A stretch of DNA of 64,000 nucleotides from Petralouisia muris (GCF_004793545.1 NZ_SRYA01000023.1:19378-83377), one strand, 5' to 3'. Positions 43,333-53,638 are shown, counted from the first letter of the stretch. Numbers and translations: made by a program. The notes: a model not told the origin generated them from the letters alone.

Positions 43333-44640
43333 CTATTCCTTCAAAGATTCTTCCTGCAGCTTATCAAATTCAGCCAGGCATTCTTCCACAGTGGCACCGT
43401 TTAACAATTCCCGAACGATATTGCAGGTATTTCCCCACTGCTCCACCTTCATATTCGCATTGGAACCCAATACATAGACATTCTCATTTATTCTGTCATT
43501 CAAAGGTTTTAAAGCGTCAATACAGTCTACCTGAACATTTTTGGAGGGGGAAATCACTTTATTGGTTTCCGTGTACACCTGCAGAGCTTCATCCGAAAGA
43601 ATTACATCCAGAACATTCATGGTATCCTCCATGTGTTCCGCTTCTGCGCTGACGCCATAGCCTGTCAAAGGCACCACCGGCATCTGGCCCCGTTTGCTGG
43701 GAAATCCAATCACCTGCATATTAAATTCCGGCTTTCCATAGGCTGTGTCAGCATTTGCAGCGCCCCAATACGCCATTACAATCGGCGTCTTCTGTGCCAG
43801 GAAATCCGGGCCTTCCCCTTCAATTGCCTCAGAGACATAGGCTTTCTCGGCATCCACGTATCCCTTGTCAATCAGTTCCTGCAGAAATTCAAAGCCGGGC
43901 CGCATATAATCGCTGTACTTTGCTTTTCCGTTGTTTAAAGCGGCAATTTCCTCTTCTATACTGTCTCCATTGTACAAATCTGCATAAGCCTGAGCCAGAA
44001 CAAAGTTTTCCAGCCACCAGCGGTTGGCCCCTACTGGAGTTTCAACGCCATTTTCCTTAAATACTCTGCAGCACTCTAAAAACTCTTCCGGCGTATTGGG
44101 TAATTCCAGATGATATTTGTCAAACATATCTTTATTGACAAACAGCCCGTTTACCACGATTTCCTGAGGGATTGCCACTAATTTTCCATTGACGGTATTC
44201 GCAGTTCTCACAACTTCCCTCAGATTCTCTGCACAGTCGAGCCCGGACAGATCCGCCAGTTTACCTTCTTCCCCCAATGCCTGTATGGCATCCGGATTCA
44301 GCAGGTAAAAATCATCCATGTTATTCCGCGCCCGATCCAAGGCCACTTCATCATAGGTCTTCTCCTGGTAATTTTCTGCCGTATACGTCCGATATTCCAC
44401 AGTTACTCCCAGCTGCTCCTCCGCCATTCCCACCGTAATGTCAAATGCTGTTCTTGAAACATTCTCATTATCCGGATCAGACTTCTCCATAGGGGCAAAC
44501 AGCAAAACCGATCGAATACGCTCCTCCTCATCCTCCGTCAGGTTTCCCTCTAATACTTTATTCTGACCGCAGGCCCCTGCCGAAACCGCCATAAGTCCCG
44601 CCAGTAATACCGCTCCTAATTTCCATGCTCTTTTCTTCAT
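43333..44640 (-). CDS. Extracellular solute-binding lipoprotein (family 1 type)
   Basis: 435 residues. Lipobox SAGAC at residues 20-24. The mature protein has the features of ABC sugar-type binding proteins: an early TVEYRTYTAENYQEK strand-helix, LLNPDAIQALGEEGKLADLSGL, GLFVNKDMFDKYHLELPNTPEEFLE and AYWGAANADTAYGKPEF. No permease or ATPase is adjacent; instead the start lies 3 bases after the stop of a hybrid sensor kinase, so the two are one operon. It may present a ligand to the kinase or serve a transporter elsewhere. Confidence 0.9.
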   Translation of the reverse strand: MKKRAWKLGAVLLAGLMAVSAGACGQNKVLEGNLTEDEEERIRSVLLFAPMEKSDPDNENVSRTAFDITVGMAEEQLGVTVEYRTYTAENYQEKTYDEVALDRARNNMDDFYLLNPDAIQALGEEGKLADLSGLDCAENLREVVRTANTVNGKLVAIPQEIVVNGLFVNKDMFDKYHLELPNTPEEFLECCRVFKENGVETPVGANRWWLENFVLAQAYADLYNGDSIEEEIAALNNGKAKYSDYMRPGFEFLQELIDKGYVDAEKAYVSEAIEGEGPDFLAQKTPIVMAYWGAANADTAYGKPEFNMQVIGFPSKRGQMPVVPLTGYGVSAEAEHMEDTMNVLDVILSDEALQVYTETNKVISPSKNVQVDCIDALKPLNDRINENVYVLGSNANMKVEQWGNTCNIVRELLNGATVEECLAEFDKLQEESLKE

Positions 44641-44643
44641 TTC

Positions 44644-47217
44644 CTATTCCCTTCTCTGGATATATTGACGCACTGTTTTCTTTAACAGCCCCATATCCAC
44701 CGGCTTTGCAATATGGGCGTTCATGCCTGCGTCCAAAGCATCCTTCACATCCTCAGCAAATGCATTTGCAGTCATGGCAATAATCAGCACACTGGCTGCA
44801 TCCTCACGCTCCAGTCCTCGGATAGCCTTTGTAGCTTCATAACCATTCATTTTCGGCATCTGCACATCCATCAAAATAGCGTCAAATTCCCCAGGAGCTG
44901 AATTCTGGAAACGCTCCAGAGCCTCCTGACCGTCCTCGGCAACTTCACAGACAGCCCCTTCCAATTCTAACAGCTGTAACAGAATCTCCGCATTGATCTC
45001 ATTATCTTCTGCTGCAAGAAAGCGGCAGCCTTCCAAACTGTCCTGTTCTGCACTTTCATTGTTTTCTCCTTTGTCCTCTAACGCTGCATGGAGTTCCAGA
45101 ATTTTTTCCTTGAAAGCAGATACAAAAAATGGTTTTGCAAGAAATCCGTCAATTCCCGCCTGGGCAGCTTCCTCTTGCAGCTCTTCCCAGTCATATGCCG
45201 TTAAAAACAAAATAGGGACATGGGCTTCCACAACGGCCCGAATTCTTCTTGCCGTTTCTATTCCGTCCATACCAGGCATTTTCCAGTCCAGTAAAATCAC
45301 ATGATAAGGCTTATTCTGCTCTTTTGCCCTGCATACCTGACGGATTCCTTCCTCTCCGCTCAATGCTGTATCCGCCAAAACCCCGGTATCTTCCATCAAT
45401 ATCTGAACATTCCTGCAGATATCCCCATCATCATCCACCACCAGAATTCGTGAAATCTCATGATTTTTCCAGAAATTCCGGTCTACCTGTTCTTCGGGAA
45501 TCCTAAGCTCCAGCTCCACGGTAAACAGACTTCCTTTCTCCACCTCACTGACCACATGGATGCTGCCGCCCATCAATTCCACAATATTTTTGGTAATCGC
45601 CATCCCCAGCCCGGTTCCCTGAACTTTATTGGTAGTACTGTTTTCCGCTCTGGTAAATGCGTCAAAAATAGTTTCCAGATACTCCGGCGTCATGCCATAT
45701 CCGTTGTCCTCCACTTCAATCCGGATATGCTCGAACTGGCTGGAACGCTGCGGTAAACCGATAATCCGAAACCAGATGCTTCCGCCTTCCTGGGTATATT
45801 TGACTGCATTAGAAAGCAGGTTAATCAAAATCTGGTTGATCCGCGTCTCATCTCCCACAAGGCGCTCATTTTTTATTCCTGTAACTGTCACCTCAAACTT
45901 CTGCCCCTTAGCTTTCGCGGCAGGACGGATAATGGCGTCCACAGAAGACACCATATTGCTCAGGGTAAATTCTCCAATGGAAAGCACTACTTTTCCGCTC
46001 TCAATCTTAGATACATCCAGCACATCATTAATCAGGCTGAGCAGATGCTGGCCGGATGTAGTGATTTTCCTGGTGTATTCCCGTACCTTGTCCGGATGAT
46101 CCGCATCCTTGGCAAGAAGAACGGTAAATCCCAGAATCGCATTCATAGGAGTCCGGATATCATGGGACATATTGGATAGGAACATGGTCTTGGATTTATT
46201 CGCCACCTGCGCCGCCTGCAGCGCCTCCGCCAGACGCCTGTTATGAAGCTCCCGTTCTTTCCTGGCCTTGATCTGCTGTCTTTGTGTGAAAAAATACAGG
46301 ACGCAGCAGATGAAAAAAGCAATCAGCATCACAGCCGCCACAATAAAAATATTCTGATTGACTGCGCTGCCTTCCCGCTGTATGGCTTCAATCGGAACAT
46401 ACCCAATCAAATAAATCGCTCCATCATTCACCGCCCACATATAAACCAGGGATCTTTTCTTCTGAATGTCGTGATAAAACATCACATTTTTCCCTGCTTT
46501 TACTTTTCTTGTTATCTCTTCTTTTACATCCTCTTCTAAAATATGATTTGCACGGTAAAAATCTTCCAGATTAACATGACCGGCCTCCCGCTCTCCCATT
46601 CCTTTTGGTTTCAGTACAAGCCTCTCACTTTCTGCGTCCATAATATAAAGAGACGCCATACTGCTGTAAAATCTGTTGGGCAGCGCAGTATCAAAAGATT
46701 CATAAATATATTCAATATAAAGAGTTGCCGCTTCCTTATTTTCCTGAATAACAGGACATTTCAGGGTGTAAGCCCAGGCCCCCAAATGGTTCACATAAGA
46801 TTCGGAGACTGGCAGGCCCTCCACCATTTTTCCACCAGAAAAATCCAGTTCCTCCGGATCAAAGGTTCCCCCCATATTTGTCACTCCCTGGACTTTTCCA
46901 GCAGATACCAGAGACACTTTCACCATCGTTTCATTTCCGTTATAAGATTGAATAAACTCCTCCGGATCCTCCATTAATTCTATTTCTCTGGCAATCAGCT
47001 TCTGGAATTCCGCTTCCTTTTCCAGGATTGCCTCAATGGTCCCGCGAATTAAATCCAGGCTTTCGCTTAGGTTATCAATGGCCGCTGCAGACATTTCCCT
47101 TGAGATTCTTCCTGCAACATGGAATACAAACGCTCCTAAGATACAGAAAATCAGCACAATAGGCACAATCAGGACGATACCATTGCTGTTTTTTTCTTTC
47201 CTTTGCTGTTTTTTCAT
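44644..47217 (-). CDS. Hybrid sensor histidine kinase with two receiver domains
   Basis: 857 residues. N-terminal helix (IVLIVPIVLIFCILG), an extracytoplasmic sensor of ~260 residues, a second helix (IFIVAAVMLIAFFICCVLYFF) near 315, then HisKA with H-box NMSHDIRTPMNAIL, ATPase N-box INLLSNAVKYT, G-boxes DNGYGM and GTGLGMAI. Two receivers follow: VVDDDG with phospho-Asp in LLDWKMPG, and AAEDNEINAE with LMDVQMPKMNG. No output domain. ATG 47217 fits the site AAGGTGA; the GTG at 47229 does not. It probably works with the binding protein encoded directly downstream. Confidence 0.95.
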   Translation of the reverse strand: MKKQQRKEKNSNGIVLIVPIVLIFCILGAFVFHVAGRISREMSAAAIDNLSESLDLIRGTIEAILEKEAEFQKLIAREIELMEDPEEFIQSYNGNETMVKVSLVSAGKVQGVTNMGGTFDPEELDFSGGKMVEGLPVSESYVNHLGAWAYTLKCPVIQENKEAATLYIEYIYESFDTALPNRFYSSMASLYIMDAESERLVLKPKGMGEREAGHVNLEDFYRANHILEEDVKEEITRKVKAGKNVMFYHDIQKKRSLVYMWAVNDGAIYLIGYVPIEAIQREGSAVNQNIFIVAAVMLIAFFICCVLYFFTQRQQIKARKERELHNRRLAEALQAAQVANKSKTMFLSNMSHDIRTPMNAILGFTVLLAKDADHPDKVREYTRKITTSGQHLLSLINDVLDVSKIESGKVVLSIGEFTLSNMVSSVDAIIRPAAKAKGQKFEVTVTGIKNERLVGDETRINQILINLLSNAVKYTQEGGSIWFRIIGLPQRSSQFEHIRIEVEDNGYGMTPEYLETIFDAFTRAENSTTNKVQGTGLGMAITKNIVELMGGSIHVVSEVEKGSLFTVELELRIPEEQVDRNFWKNHEISRILVVDDDGDICRNVQILMEDTGVLADTALSGEEGIRQVCRAKEQNKPYHVILLDWKMPGMDGIETARRIRAVVEAHVPILFLTAYDWEELQEEAAQAGIDGFLAKPFFVSAFKEKILELHAALEDKGENNESAEQDSLEGCRFLAAEDNEINAEILLQLLELEGAVCEVAEDGQEALERFQNSAPGEFDAILMDVQMPKMNGYEATKAIRGLEREDAASVLIIAMTANAFAEDVKDALDAGMNAHIAKPVDMGLLKKTVRQYIQRRE

Positions 47218-47261
47218 TTTATAAATCACCTTTAAAATACATTACAATATTTACATTTTCT

Positions 47262-47291
47262 ATTGTACCCTGAACGGCATGGCAAAGTCAA
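47262..47291 (-). promoter_or_regulatory. Promoter of the sensor kinase/binding protein operon
   Basis: Minus-strand -35 TTGACT (47286-47291), 18-base spacer, -10 TACAAT (47262-47267), ~45 bases before the start codon. It begins inside the short gap after sirC. Confidence 0.65.
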
Positions 47292-47305
47292 GAAAAGGCT
47301 GGTTT

Positions 47306-47767
47306 TCAACATATCTCTTTTAGCAATTCACGGATTCTTTCCGTTACCTTTTTCGCTTTCTTGTGGTTCTTTCCGCCGGCAGTCACCCCCACCGTAATCT
47401 CTCCTTCTTTTGCAACTCCCGGAAAGTAAAAATCACATTTTTCCTGATCAGAGGCCACATTTACCGGAATCTCTTTCTGGCGGCACTCCATGAAAATCAT
47501 ATCATTCACTTTATCCTCACAGGTGGCCGCAAGAACCAAATCCACTTCCTTAAGCTCTCCCCTTTGATACCTGCGGTATTCCAAGGTCAGGGAATTCTCC
47601 TGTTCTGCCAGCTTCTCCAATTCCTTAGAGATCATTGGCGCTGTAACCTTAACCCTGGCCCCAAACTCCAGAAGGGTAAGCACACGCCTTGCGGCAATCT
47701 TTCCGCCGCCAAATACCTGCACCCGTTTTCCCTCCATATTGATAAATAGCGGAAAATAAGCTCCCAT
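47306..47767 (-). CDS. Precorrin-2 dehydrogenase (Met8/SirC type)
   Basis: 153 residues. Oxidises precorrin-2 to sirohydrochlorin with NAD. The Rossmann motif VFGGGKIAARRV and the later VNVASDQEKCDFYFPG are family hallmarks. Only the dehydrogenase part is present; the C-terminal helical domain of CysG/Met8 is nearly absent, as in SirC-like single-function forms. It is the last gene of the corrinoid run cobQ-cobO-cbiC-sirC. Confidence 0.9.
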   Translation of the reverse strand: MGAYFPLFINMEGKRVQVFGGGKIAARRVLTLLEFGARVKVTAPMISKELEKLAEQENSLTLEYRRYQRGELKEVDLVLAATCEDKVNDMIFMECRQKEIPVNVASDQEKCDFYFPGVAKEGEITVGVTAGGKNHKKAKKVTERIRELLKEIC

Positions 47768-47772
47768 ATCCT

Positions 47773-47868
47773 CTCCTTTCGGTTATCGTTCCCACATCAG
47801 ATAAACTTTTATTGATTTCTTTTTGAAGGCTTATCTTCTCCTTTCGGTTATCGTTCCCATATCAGATA
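47773..47868. repeat. 31-bp direct repeat covering the end of cbiC
   Basis: 47838-47868 and 47773-47803 are the same 31 bases except for one (CATATC versus CACATC). The copies include the last codons of cbiC, its stop and an AAAGGAG that now serves as the sirC ribosome site. Confidence 0.85.
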
Positions 47869-48483
47869 GAGCAGTGCATTCACAATAGCCGCTGCCACAT
47901 TACTGCCGCCTTTTCTCCCTTTTGCTACGATATAAGGCACAGAAAGTTCAAGAATCATCTCCTTGGACTGAACCACATTCACAAACCCCACCGGAGCTCC
48001 GATAATCAGTTCCGGCTTCAATTTTCCTTCCTGCACCAGTTCATAAATACGGATCAGCGCAGTAGGCGCATTTCCCACTGCAAATATGACAGGGCGGTTT
48101 AAGGCTGCCGCCTTATCTATGCAGGCCACCGCCCGGGTGGTCCCGTTTTTTTTCGCCGCCTCTGCCACATCTTCATCCGCCATAAAATTAAAAATTTCAA
48201 TTCCAAGGCTCTGCAGGGCTTTCTTATTAATGCCCGCCTTTGCCATCTGAGTGTCGGTTACAATGCAGGCTCCCTTTCGAAGGGCCTCTAAGGCGATTTC
48301 CAGCACGCCCGGAGAAAATGCCAGATTCTCTGCATAGTCAAAATCCGCTGTAGTGTGAATCACCCGTTTAATCACTGGGGCGTACTTCTCTTCGATCTCT
48401 TTGCCGCCCAATTCTTCTGTAATAATCTCAAAGCTGCGCGCTTCTATTTCTCCAGGCAGCACCTGTTCCAGTTCTGTTTTCAT
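47848..48483 (-). CDS. cbiC: Precorrin-8X / cobalt-precorrin-8 methylmutase
   Basis: 211 residues. Moves the C11 methyl to C12 to give (hydrogeno)cobyrinate. Motifs: RVIHTTADFDYAENL with the catalytic His, DTQMAKAGI, VGNAPTAL and GAPVGFVNVVQSK. GGAGG lies upstream of its start. The corrinoid enzymes of the earlier anaerobic steps are not in this window. Confidence 0.95.
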   Translation of the reverse strand: MKTELEQVLPGEIEARSFEIITEELGGKEIEEKYAPVIKRVIHTTADFDYAENLAFSPGVLEIALEALRKGACIVTDTQMAKAGINKKALQSLGIEIFNFMADEDVAEAAKKNGTTRAVACIDKAAALNRPVIFAVGNAPTALIRIYELVQEGKLKPELIIGAPVGFVNVVQSKEMILELSVPYIVAKGRKGGSNVAAAIVNALLYLIWER

Positions 48484-48527
48484 TTCTATCCTCCTGTACT
48501 AATTCTTTTTCTCATCTCTTACTTCCC

Positions 48528-49118
48528 TTACCATTCGATTCCCTGCCTTGCCGAAATCCCCTTATCATAGGGATGCTTTTTCTTCTCCATCACAGTGATA
48601 TAATCTGCCAGGGCAGACAATTCCGGCGCAGGATATCTCCCGGTTAGAACAATTTCCAGATTCTCTGGCTTTTCTTCCAGAAAATGTAAAAGCTCCTGGC
48701 GATCCACCATATTCTGGCGATACGCCGCAAGAATTTCATCCAAAATCAGCAAAATTCCCTGTGTTTTTTCCTTGTTTCCACCTTCTGTTTCCATGTCCGC
48801 CATACTCCGTGCAGCCGCCAGCACATCATGGAGATATCCGCTGTAATACGCTGCCGCTTCCTGCTTTTCCTCCGGCGACATCTGAAAGGTGAATCCAAAG
48901 CTTCTTTCACAGAGCATCAGCCTCACTTCCCGAATTTCCTGGAGTATCTTTAATTCCCCGGAATTATTTTTCTTCAAAAACTGAGCAAACAGCACGCTTC
49001 CGCCTGTTCCGGCAAAGCGGACTGCCAACCCCACTGCCGCCGTGGTTTTTCCCTTTCCTTCCCCTTCATAAATATGAATCAGACGTTTCCTGTCTGCGGA
49101 GCTGTTTTGTCCCTTCAT
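48528..49118 (-). CDS. cobO: Cob(I)yrinic acid a,c-diamide adenosyltransferase
   Basis: 196 residues. Adds the 5'-deoxyadenosyl group to the corrin cobalt. P-loop [27 protein letters not shown] and ILDEILAAY are typical of the CobA/CobO family. Its start overlaps the cobQ stop by four bases. Confidence 0.94.
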   Translation of the reverse strand: MKGQNSSADRKRLIHIYEGEGKGKTTAAVGLAVRFAGTGGSVLFAQFLKKNNSGELKILQEIREVRLMLCERSFGFTFQMSPEEKQEAAAYYSGYLHDVLAAARSMADMETEGGNKEKTQGILLILDEILAAYRQNMVDRQELLHFLEEKPENLEIVLTGRYPAPELSALADYITVMEKKKHPYDKGISARQGIEW

Positions 49119-50653
49119 GCCTCCACCCCTTGTTCCAGAATCTCATAAATTTTCTCCATATTCAAATGGCGGCGCATCGTATCCGCCAGAATATCATACT
49201 GCTTTTCCTTGTATTGCCAGCGATCCATTGTTTCTGCCGTCTCCAAAACAATTCCTTTCTTCTTTGCCAAAATCTTCACGAAAGCCTGGGCAATTCCCTC
49301 TCCGTCAAAAATTCCGTGGACATAAGTTCCATAGACATTTTCAAGGTGGCAGCCGTCTGATTTCTGATGCTGGCCTTCCTCTGCGCCTTCCGACTGGGCC
49401 TGTACCGCTAGCCTGGCAACCTTTTTGCCGCCGTCTTTCGTGCTTTTGGTAAGTCCCATATGAATCTCATAGCCTTCCAGCTCCATTCCGGACAATTCTG
49501 CCAGCGCCCCTGTCAGCGTTTCAAAGACTCCGGTAACCCGGGTTCTTGTTTTTTCCTTTGTAAAGGTCGTTTCCACCGGAAGCAGTCCCATGCCCCGCAT
49601 CTTTCCGCCTTCCTCCACCTGGTACGGGTCTAAAAGCAGCTCTCCTAACATTTGATAACCTCCGCAAATGCCGAAAATAATACATCCTCTCTCTTTCGCC
49701 CGCAAAATAGCCGGTTCCAGGCCGCTTTCCCTGAGCCATTTTAAATCAGACATGGTATTTTTGGTTCCAGGCAGAAGAATCATATCCGGTTCTCCCAGTT
49801 CATTGACGGCTGAAACATAGGAAAGACTTACCTGCTCCATGCATTCCAGCACCGCAAAATCCGTAAAATTAGAAATTCTTGGCAGCCTGATCACCGCTAT
49901 CTGAATGGGACCCTTCCCTCCCGGCCGGGAAAACCGTTCGGTCAAACTGTCTTCCTCCTCCAAATCCACCTGCATGTAAGGAGTAACTCCCACCACAGGA
50001 ACCCCGGTGATTTCCTCTATCATTGCCACTCCCGGCTCCAGAATGCTTTTATCTCCCCGAAACTTGTTGATAATGGTTCCTTTGACATATTTTTTCTCTT
50101 CTTCTGTAAGCAGCTGCAAAGTTCCTGCCAATTGAGCAAATACCCCTCCCCGGTCAATATCCCCTGCCAGCAGAACCGGAGCCTTTGCCATCCTGGCCAT
50201 TCCCATATTCACAAGCTCATCCTGCTTTAAATTGATTTCTGCGGGAGATCCTGCCCCTTCAATGACGATGATATCGTTTTGCCGCTCCAATTCCTGATAG
50301 GAACGCAGAATATCCGGTATCAACCGCTTTTTATAAGCAAAATATTCCCGGGCGCCCATGGTTCCAAGCACTTGCCCGTTGACAATCACCTGGGAGCCTG
50401 TATCATTGGTGGGCTTTAACAGGATTGGATTCATCAGTACCGAAGGCTCAATTCCTGCCGCTTCCGCCTGCATGACCTGGGCGCGGCCCATTTCCAGCCC
50501 TTCCCTGGTAATAAAAGAATTCAGCGCCATATTCTGTGACTTAAAGGGTGCGGCTTTATAACCGTCCTGTTTAAAAATTCTGCATAACCCTGCCGTAATC
50601 AAGCTTTTTCCCACATTGGACATGGTGCCCTGTACCATAATTGATTTTCCCAT
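49115..50653 (-). CDS. cobQ: Cobyric acid synthase (glutamine-hydrolysing)
   Basis: 512 residues. Amidates the b, d, e and g side chains of adenosylcobyrinate diamide. The N-terminal ATPase has [12 protein letters not shown] and [10 protein letters not shown]; the C-terminal class I glutaminase domain has the nucleophile Cys in [11 protein letters not shown] and the His in [10 protein letters not shown]. It is the first gene of the cobQ-cobO-cbiC-sirC run; only ~75 bases separate it from the chemotaxis receptor, whose terminator lies in that gap. No cobalamin riboswitch was seen. Confidence 0.96.
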   Translation of the reverse strand: MGKSIMVQGTMSNVGKSLITAGLCRIFKQDGYKAAPFKSQNMALNSFITREGLEMGRAQVMQAEAAGIEPSVLMNPILLKPTNDTGSQVIVNGQVLGTMGAREYFAYKKRLIPDILRSYQELERQNDIIVIEGAGSPAEINLKQDELVNMGMARMAKAPVLLAGDIDRGGVFAQLAGTLQLLTEEEKKYVKGTIINKFRGDKSILEPGVAMIEEITGVPVVGVTPYMQVDLEEEDSLTERFSRPGGKGPIQIAVIRLPRISNFTDFAVLECMEQVSLSYVSAVNELGEPDMILLPGTKNTMSDLKWLRESGLEPAILRAKERGCIIFGICGGYQMLGELLLDPYQVEEGGKMRGMGLLPVETTFTKEKTRTRVTGVFETLTGALAELSGMELEGYEIHMGLTKSTKDGGKKVARLAVQAQSEGAEEGQHQKSDGCHLENVYGTYVHGIFDGEGIAQAFVKILAKKKGIVLETAETMDRWQYKEKQYDILADTMRRHLNMEKIYEILEQGVEA

Positions 50654-50683
50654 CTTTCACCTCTTCACATCTTCTCGAAAAAA

Positions 50684-50712
50684 CCGGAGACCTTCATCCT
50701 GAAAGTCTCCGG
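50684..50712 (-). terminator. Terminator of the chemotaxis receptor gene
   Basis: CCGGAGACTTTC/GAAGGTCTCCGG stem (one G-T pair), 5-base loop, and TTTTTTC on the minus strand. It stands 17 bases after the receptor stop and before cobQ. Confidence 0.85.
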
Positions 50713-50729
50713 CCGTTATGTATCCTTTA

Positions 50730-52445
50730 TTAGTCTAAATCTGACGGCAAAATAAACTTGCCAATCAGTTCATCCAGACAAATTGCCTGTGCGGACAACT
50801 GCTGACTGGTTGCAGAAGATTGCTCTGCGGTAGCGGAATTAGACTGTACCACTTCTGAAATCTGGTTTACTCCCTGCTCCGCCTGTTTCATTGCAACAGC
50901 CTGATCTGCTGCCGTACTGCTCACTGCCCTGGAAGAAGATGCAATCTTTCCAATTCCTTCCACAACCGTTCTAATTGCCTCGGACGCCCGTTCTGCCGCT
51001 TCATTGCCTTCAGAAACTTCTCTGATTGCGCCCTCAATCAGTTCCCGCGTCTCTACGGCTGCAGTGGAACTCTGCTCCGCAAGCTGACGGATCTGATCCG
51101 CTACTACAGAGAATCCGCGTCCTGCTTCACCGGCTCTTGCCGCTTCAATCGAAGCGTTCAGGGAAAGCAGATTGGTCTGGGACGCAATATCTTCAATCTC
51201 GGAAATAATATTTCCGATCTTCTGGGAAGCCTCATTAATACGATCCATAGCAGCGACCATCATTTCCATCTCCGCACGGCTGCGGTCTGCCTCATCTGCG
51301 TACTTCTGCGCTAACTGATAAGATTCCTCCGCCTTCTCTGCAGCCATTTCAATATTATCTGTAATGGTCATAATCGTTGCCTGCATTTCTTCTACGGCGC
51401 CGGCCTGCTCTGTCGCTCCCTCCGCAAGGCTCTGAGACGCTTCCGCCAGATTGGTGGAACCGGCAGAAACCTGTGTGGACGCCTCGTCAATGGACTGAAT
51501 CGTAGCAGCCATCTGCCGCTTCAGTTCACGCATAGAATGAAGAATCTGCTCGAAATCTCCGGTATATCTGGTTCCGTCTTCGGAACGCACATCATAATTG
51601 GAATTCGCCATTTCTCCCAGCAAACGCTCTTCATCCGCAATAACAAAATTCAGCGTTGTAGCCATTTCCCGGGCTACGGCTGTCATTTCTGCAATTTCAT
51701 CCTGTGCAGACACTTCTGGGAACGGAGAAGAAAGATCTCCTTTTGCAAAGGTAGCCAGGCGGTCTTTCAAATGTTCAATGGGAACAGCAATGCTTTCTGC
51801 AATTGACGTGCCCAAATGAAGCGCAAGAAAGATTGATCCGACAATTGCCACAGCCAGGATAACCACTAATGCAATGCCTAATATGAAAAGCTTGTTTGAC
51901 AAGGAAGAACCCTTGGACACCTTAATCTCCATTATCTCTGTCAGATCGTCATAAATCTCATTGTACATAGGAGCCAGCTGATCCATTGCCATATCCTGGG
52001 CCTGAATGCACTTCTCCTGGTCAATGGTTGCACCCAGATCCAGAATCTCCTGCTCCAATACCCAATAGGTTTCCAGCTCTGTCTTAATCTCACTGTAGAT
52101 TGCTTTGTTGGCATCTGTAACCATCGTGCTTTCCAGACCCGCAAACTCAACCAGAAATTCTGCTTTACACTTATCATGCTGCGCTACCATTTCATCAATG
52201 GCTGTCTGCTCTTCATACCCTATTGTTCCGCGCAATGCTGATCTGATATCTGCAAAGCTTGCCATAGCCCGTCCTACATCTCCCTGAGCAAATCCATAAT
52301 TCGTCAGCGCATCGCCATACAGATTCGATATAACAATCAGCATCACTACGCCAATGGCTGCCACAACTGCCATAATCACTGAAATCAAAGTAAATGATTT
52401 CTTCAGGCGTTCCCGAATTTTCAGGTTATTCAGTTTTTCTAACAT
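50730..52445 (-). CDS. Methyl-accepting chemotaxis protein
   Basis: 571 residues. ATG 52445 follows GGAGAAGAGG. Two membrane helices ([23 protein letters not shown] and [21 protein letters not shown]) flank a ~150-residue four-helix-bundle-type sensor. A HAMP domain follows ([20 protein letters not shown]), then the signalling hairpin with the conserved tip [23 protein letters not shown] split here: [20 protein letters not shown]. Glutamine/glutamate-rich methylation helices flank it. It lies between cobD and cobQ, with its own promoter and terminator. Confidence 0.94.
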   Translation of the reverse strand: MLEKLNNLKIRERLKKSFTLISVIMAVVAAIGVVMLIVISNLYGDALTNYGFAQGDVGRAMASFADIRSALRGTIGYEEQTAIDEMVAQHDKCKAEFLVEFAGLESTMVTDANKAIYSEIKTELETYWVLEQEILDLGATIDQEKCIQAQDMAMDQLAPMYNEIYDDLTEIMEIKVSKGSSLSNKLFILGIALVVILAVAIVGSIFLALHLGTSIAESIAVPIEHLKDRLATFAKGDLSSPFPEVSAQDEIAEMTAVAREMATTLNFVIADEERLLGEMANSNYDVRSEDGTRYTGDFEQILHSMRELKRQMAATIQSIDEASTQVSAGSTNLAEASQSLAEGATEQAGAVEEMQATIMTITDNIEMAAEKAEESYQLAQKYADEADRSRAEMEMMVAAMDRINEASQKIGNIISEIEDIASQTNLLSLNASIEAARAGEAGRGFSVVADQIRQLAEQSSTAAVETRELIEGAIREVSEGNEAAERASEAIRTVVEGIGKIASSSRAVSSTAADQAVAMKQAEQGVNQISEVVQSNSATAEQSSATSQQLSAQAICLDELIGKFILPSDLD

Positions 52446-52499
52446 AATCCTCTTCTCCACCCTTTTTATTTTTGTCTGTACATAGTATTTTGTATTTAT

Positions 52500-52528
52500 A
52501 GTCTACCCCATTCTCCCTTTTCCGTCAA
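52500..52528 (-). promoter_or_regulatory. Chemotaxis receptor promoter
   Basis: Minus-strand -35 TTGACG (52523-52528), 17-base spacer, -10 TAGACT (52500-52505). It looks like a sigma-A site, not a motility-sigma site. Confidence 0.6.
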
Positions 52529-52570
52529 TAATTTTAGTTCAATTTCAACAAAAAAATAACAAATTACTAT

Positions 52571-53638
52571 CTATTTTTTCTCAATTTTCTTCAATGCTTT
52601 TACAAGAAGCTCATTTTCTCTTCTGGTCCGCACCGCAATCCGGTACCAGCCTTCCTCAAGTCCTCTGAAATTACTGCAGTCCCGTATCAGAATTCCATAT
52701 TGTTTCAAATCCTGAGCCAGCCCTGCTTTGCTGCGGAAAAAAATAAAGTTTGCGGCATGGCCGTAAATCTGGATCAAATCATCCGGAAGGCGATTTCGCA
52801 GATATGCCTTTTCCTCTGACACCGCCTGTCTGGTTCTTCTTAAAAAATCTTCTTCCCGGGCAGCGGCGATCCCTGCCTCCTGGGCGGGAACCGACACATT
52901 CCAGGGCTGAGTCGCTTCCCTTATCCGGTCCAGCCTTGCTTCATCTCCGCAAAAGCCATAGCCCAGACGGAGTCCGGGCATTCCAAAAGTTTTTGTAAAA
53001 GCTTTTATAATAAAAAGGTTGGGATATTCTTTTAAATATTTTTTTACAGAGCAGGAAGCCGGGATGGTTTGGGGCTGCTGCCCCTGTTCCTGGCTGACAA
53101 AATCCAAAAAGCACTCATCCACCGCAAGGAGCGCCCCCGCCTGCCTGCACCGTTCCAGCAGCCTCTTCAACATTCCTGCTTCCGTAAGAATTCCGGTGGG
53201 ATTGTTGGGATTGCACAAAAACACCATATCCACCTCAGGGGTAATCTTTCTAAGGTTATGCTCCAAAAGCCGGAATCCCTGTCCTGGCTCCAGATATTCC
53301 CAGCAGATTTCGCAGCCCACAGTCTTAAGGGCCTGCTCATATTCATGAAACGTAGGGGCAAACAGCAGCGCCTTTTTCGGCTTTTCCGCCAGCGCCAGAG
53401 AAAAAATCAATTCTGCCGCACCGTTTCCGCAGATAATTTGCTCCATATCCACCTGTTCCATCTCAGAAATCGCCTTTCGCAGCCTTTCGCAGCCCGGCTG
53501 GGGGTAGTGAAGGATTCCATCCATGGCGGATTTCGCCTGATTTAAAACATTCGGCGGCACGCCCAACAAATTAATATTCGCCGAAAAATCTATAAAATTA
53601 GGATACTGATAAATATCTCCGCCATGTTTGTGCATCAT
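52571..53638 (-). CDS. cobD: Threonine-phosphate decarboxylase (CobD), aminotransferase fold
   Basis: 355 residues. Makes the aminopropanol phosphate linker of cobalamin from L-threonine phosphate. The HGGDIY opening, DFSANIN, NPNNPTG, PLP lysine in KAFTKTFGMPGLRLGY and the C-terminal arginine region FRGLEEGWYRIAVR match CobD; histidinol-phosphate aminotransferase is the closest alternative, but the HGGDIY start and the corrinoid neighbours favour CobD. The 128-base leader holds a perfect GCCCTGG/CCAGGGC hairpin of unknown role. Confidence 0.88.
   Translation of the reverse strand: MMHKHGGDIYQYPNFIDFSANINLLGVPPNVLNQAKSAMDGILHYPQPGCERLRKAISEMEQVDMEQIICGNGAAELIFSLALAEKPKKALLFAPTFHEYEQALKTVGCEICWEYLEPGQGFRLLEHNLRKITPEVDMVFLCNPNNPTGILTEAGMLKRLLERCRQAGALLAVDECFLDFVSQEQGQQPQTIPASCSVKKYLKEYPNLFIIKAFTKTFGMPGLRLGYGFCGDEARLDRIREATQPWNVSVPAQEAGIAAAREEDFLRRTRQAVSEEKAYLRNRLPDDLIQIYGHAANFIFFRSKAGLAQDLKQYGILIRDCSNFRGLEEGWYRIAVRTRRENELLVKALKKIEKK

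Noticed and set aside
49115..50730. Cobalamin riboswitch before cobQ or cobD
   Set aside because: The cobQ leader is too short and contains the receptor's terminator; the cobD leader has hairpins but no recognisable B12-box sequence.
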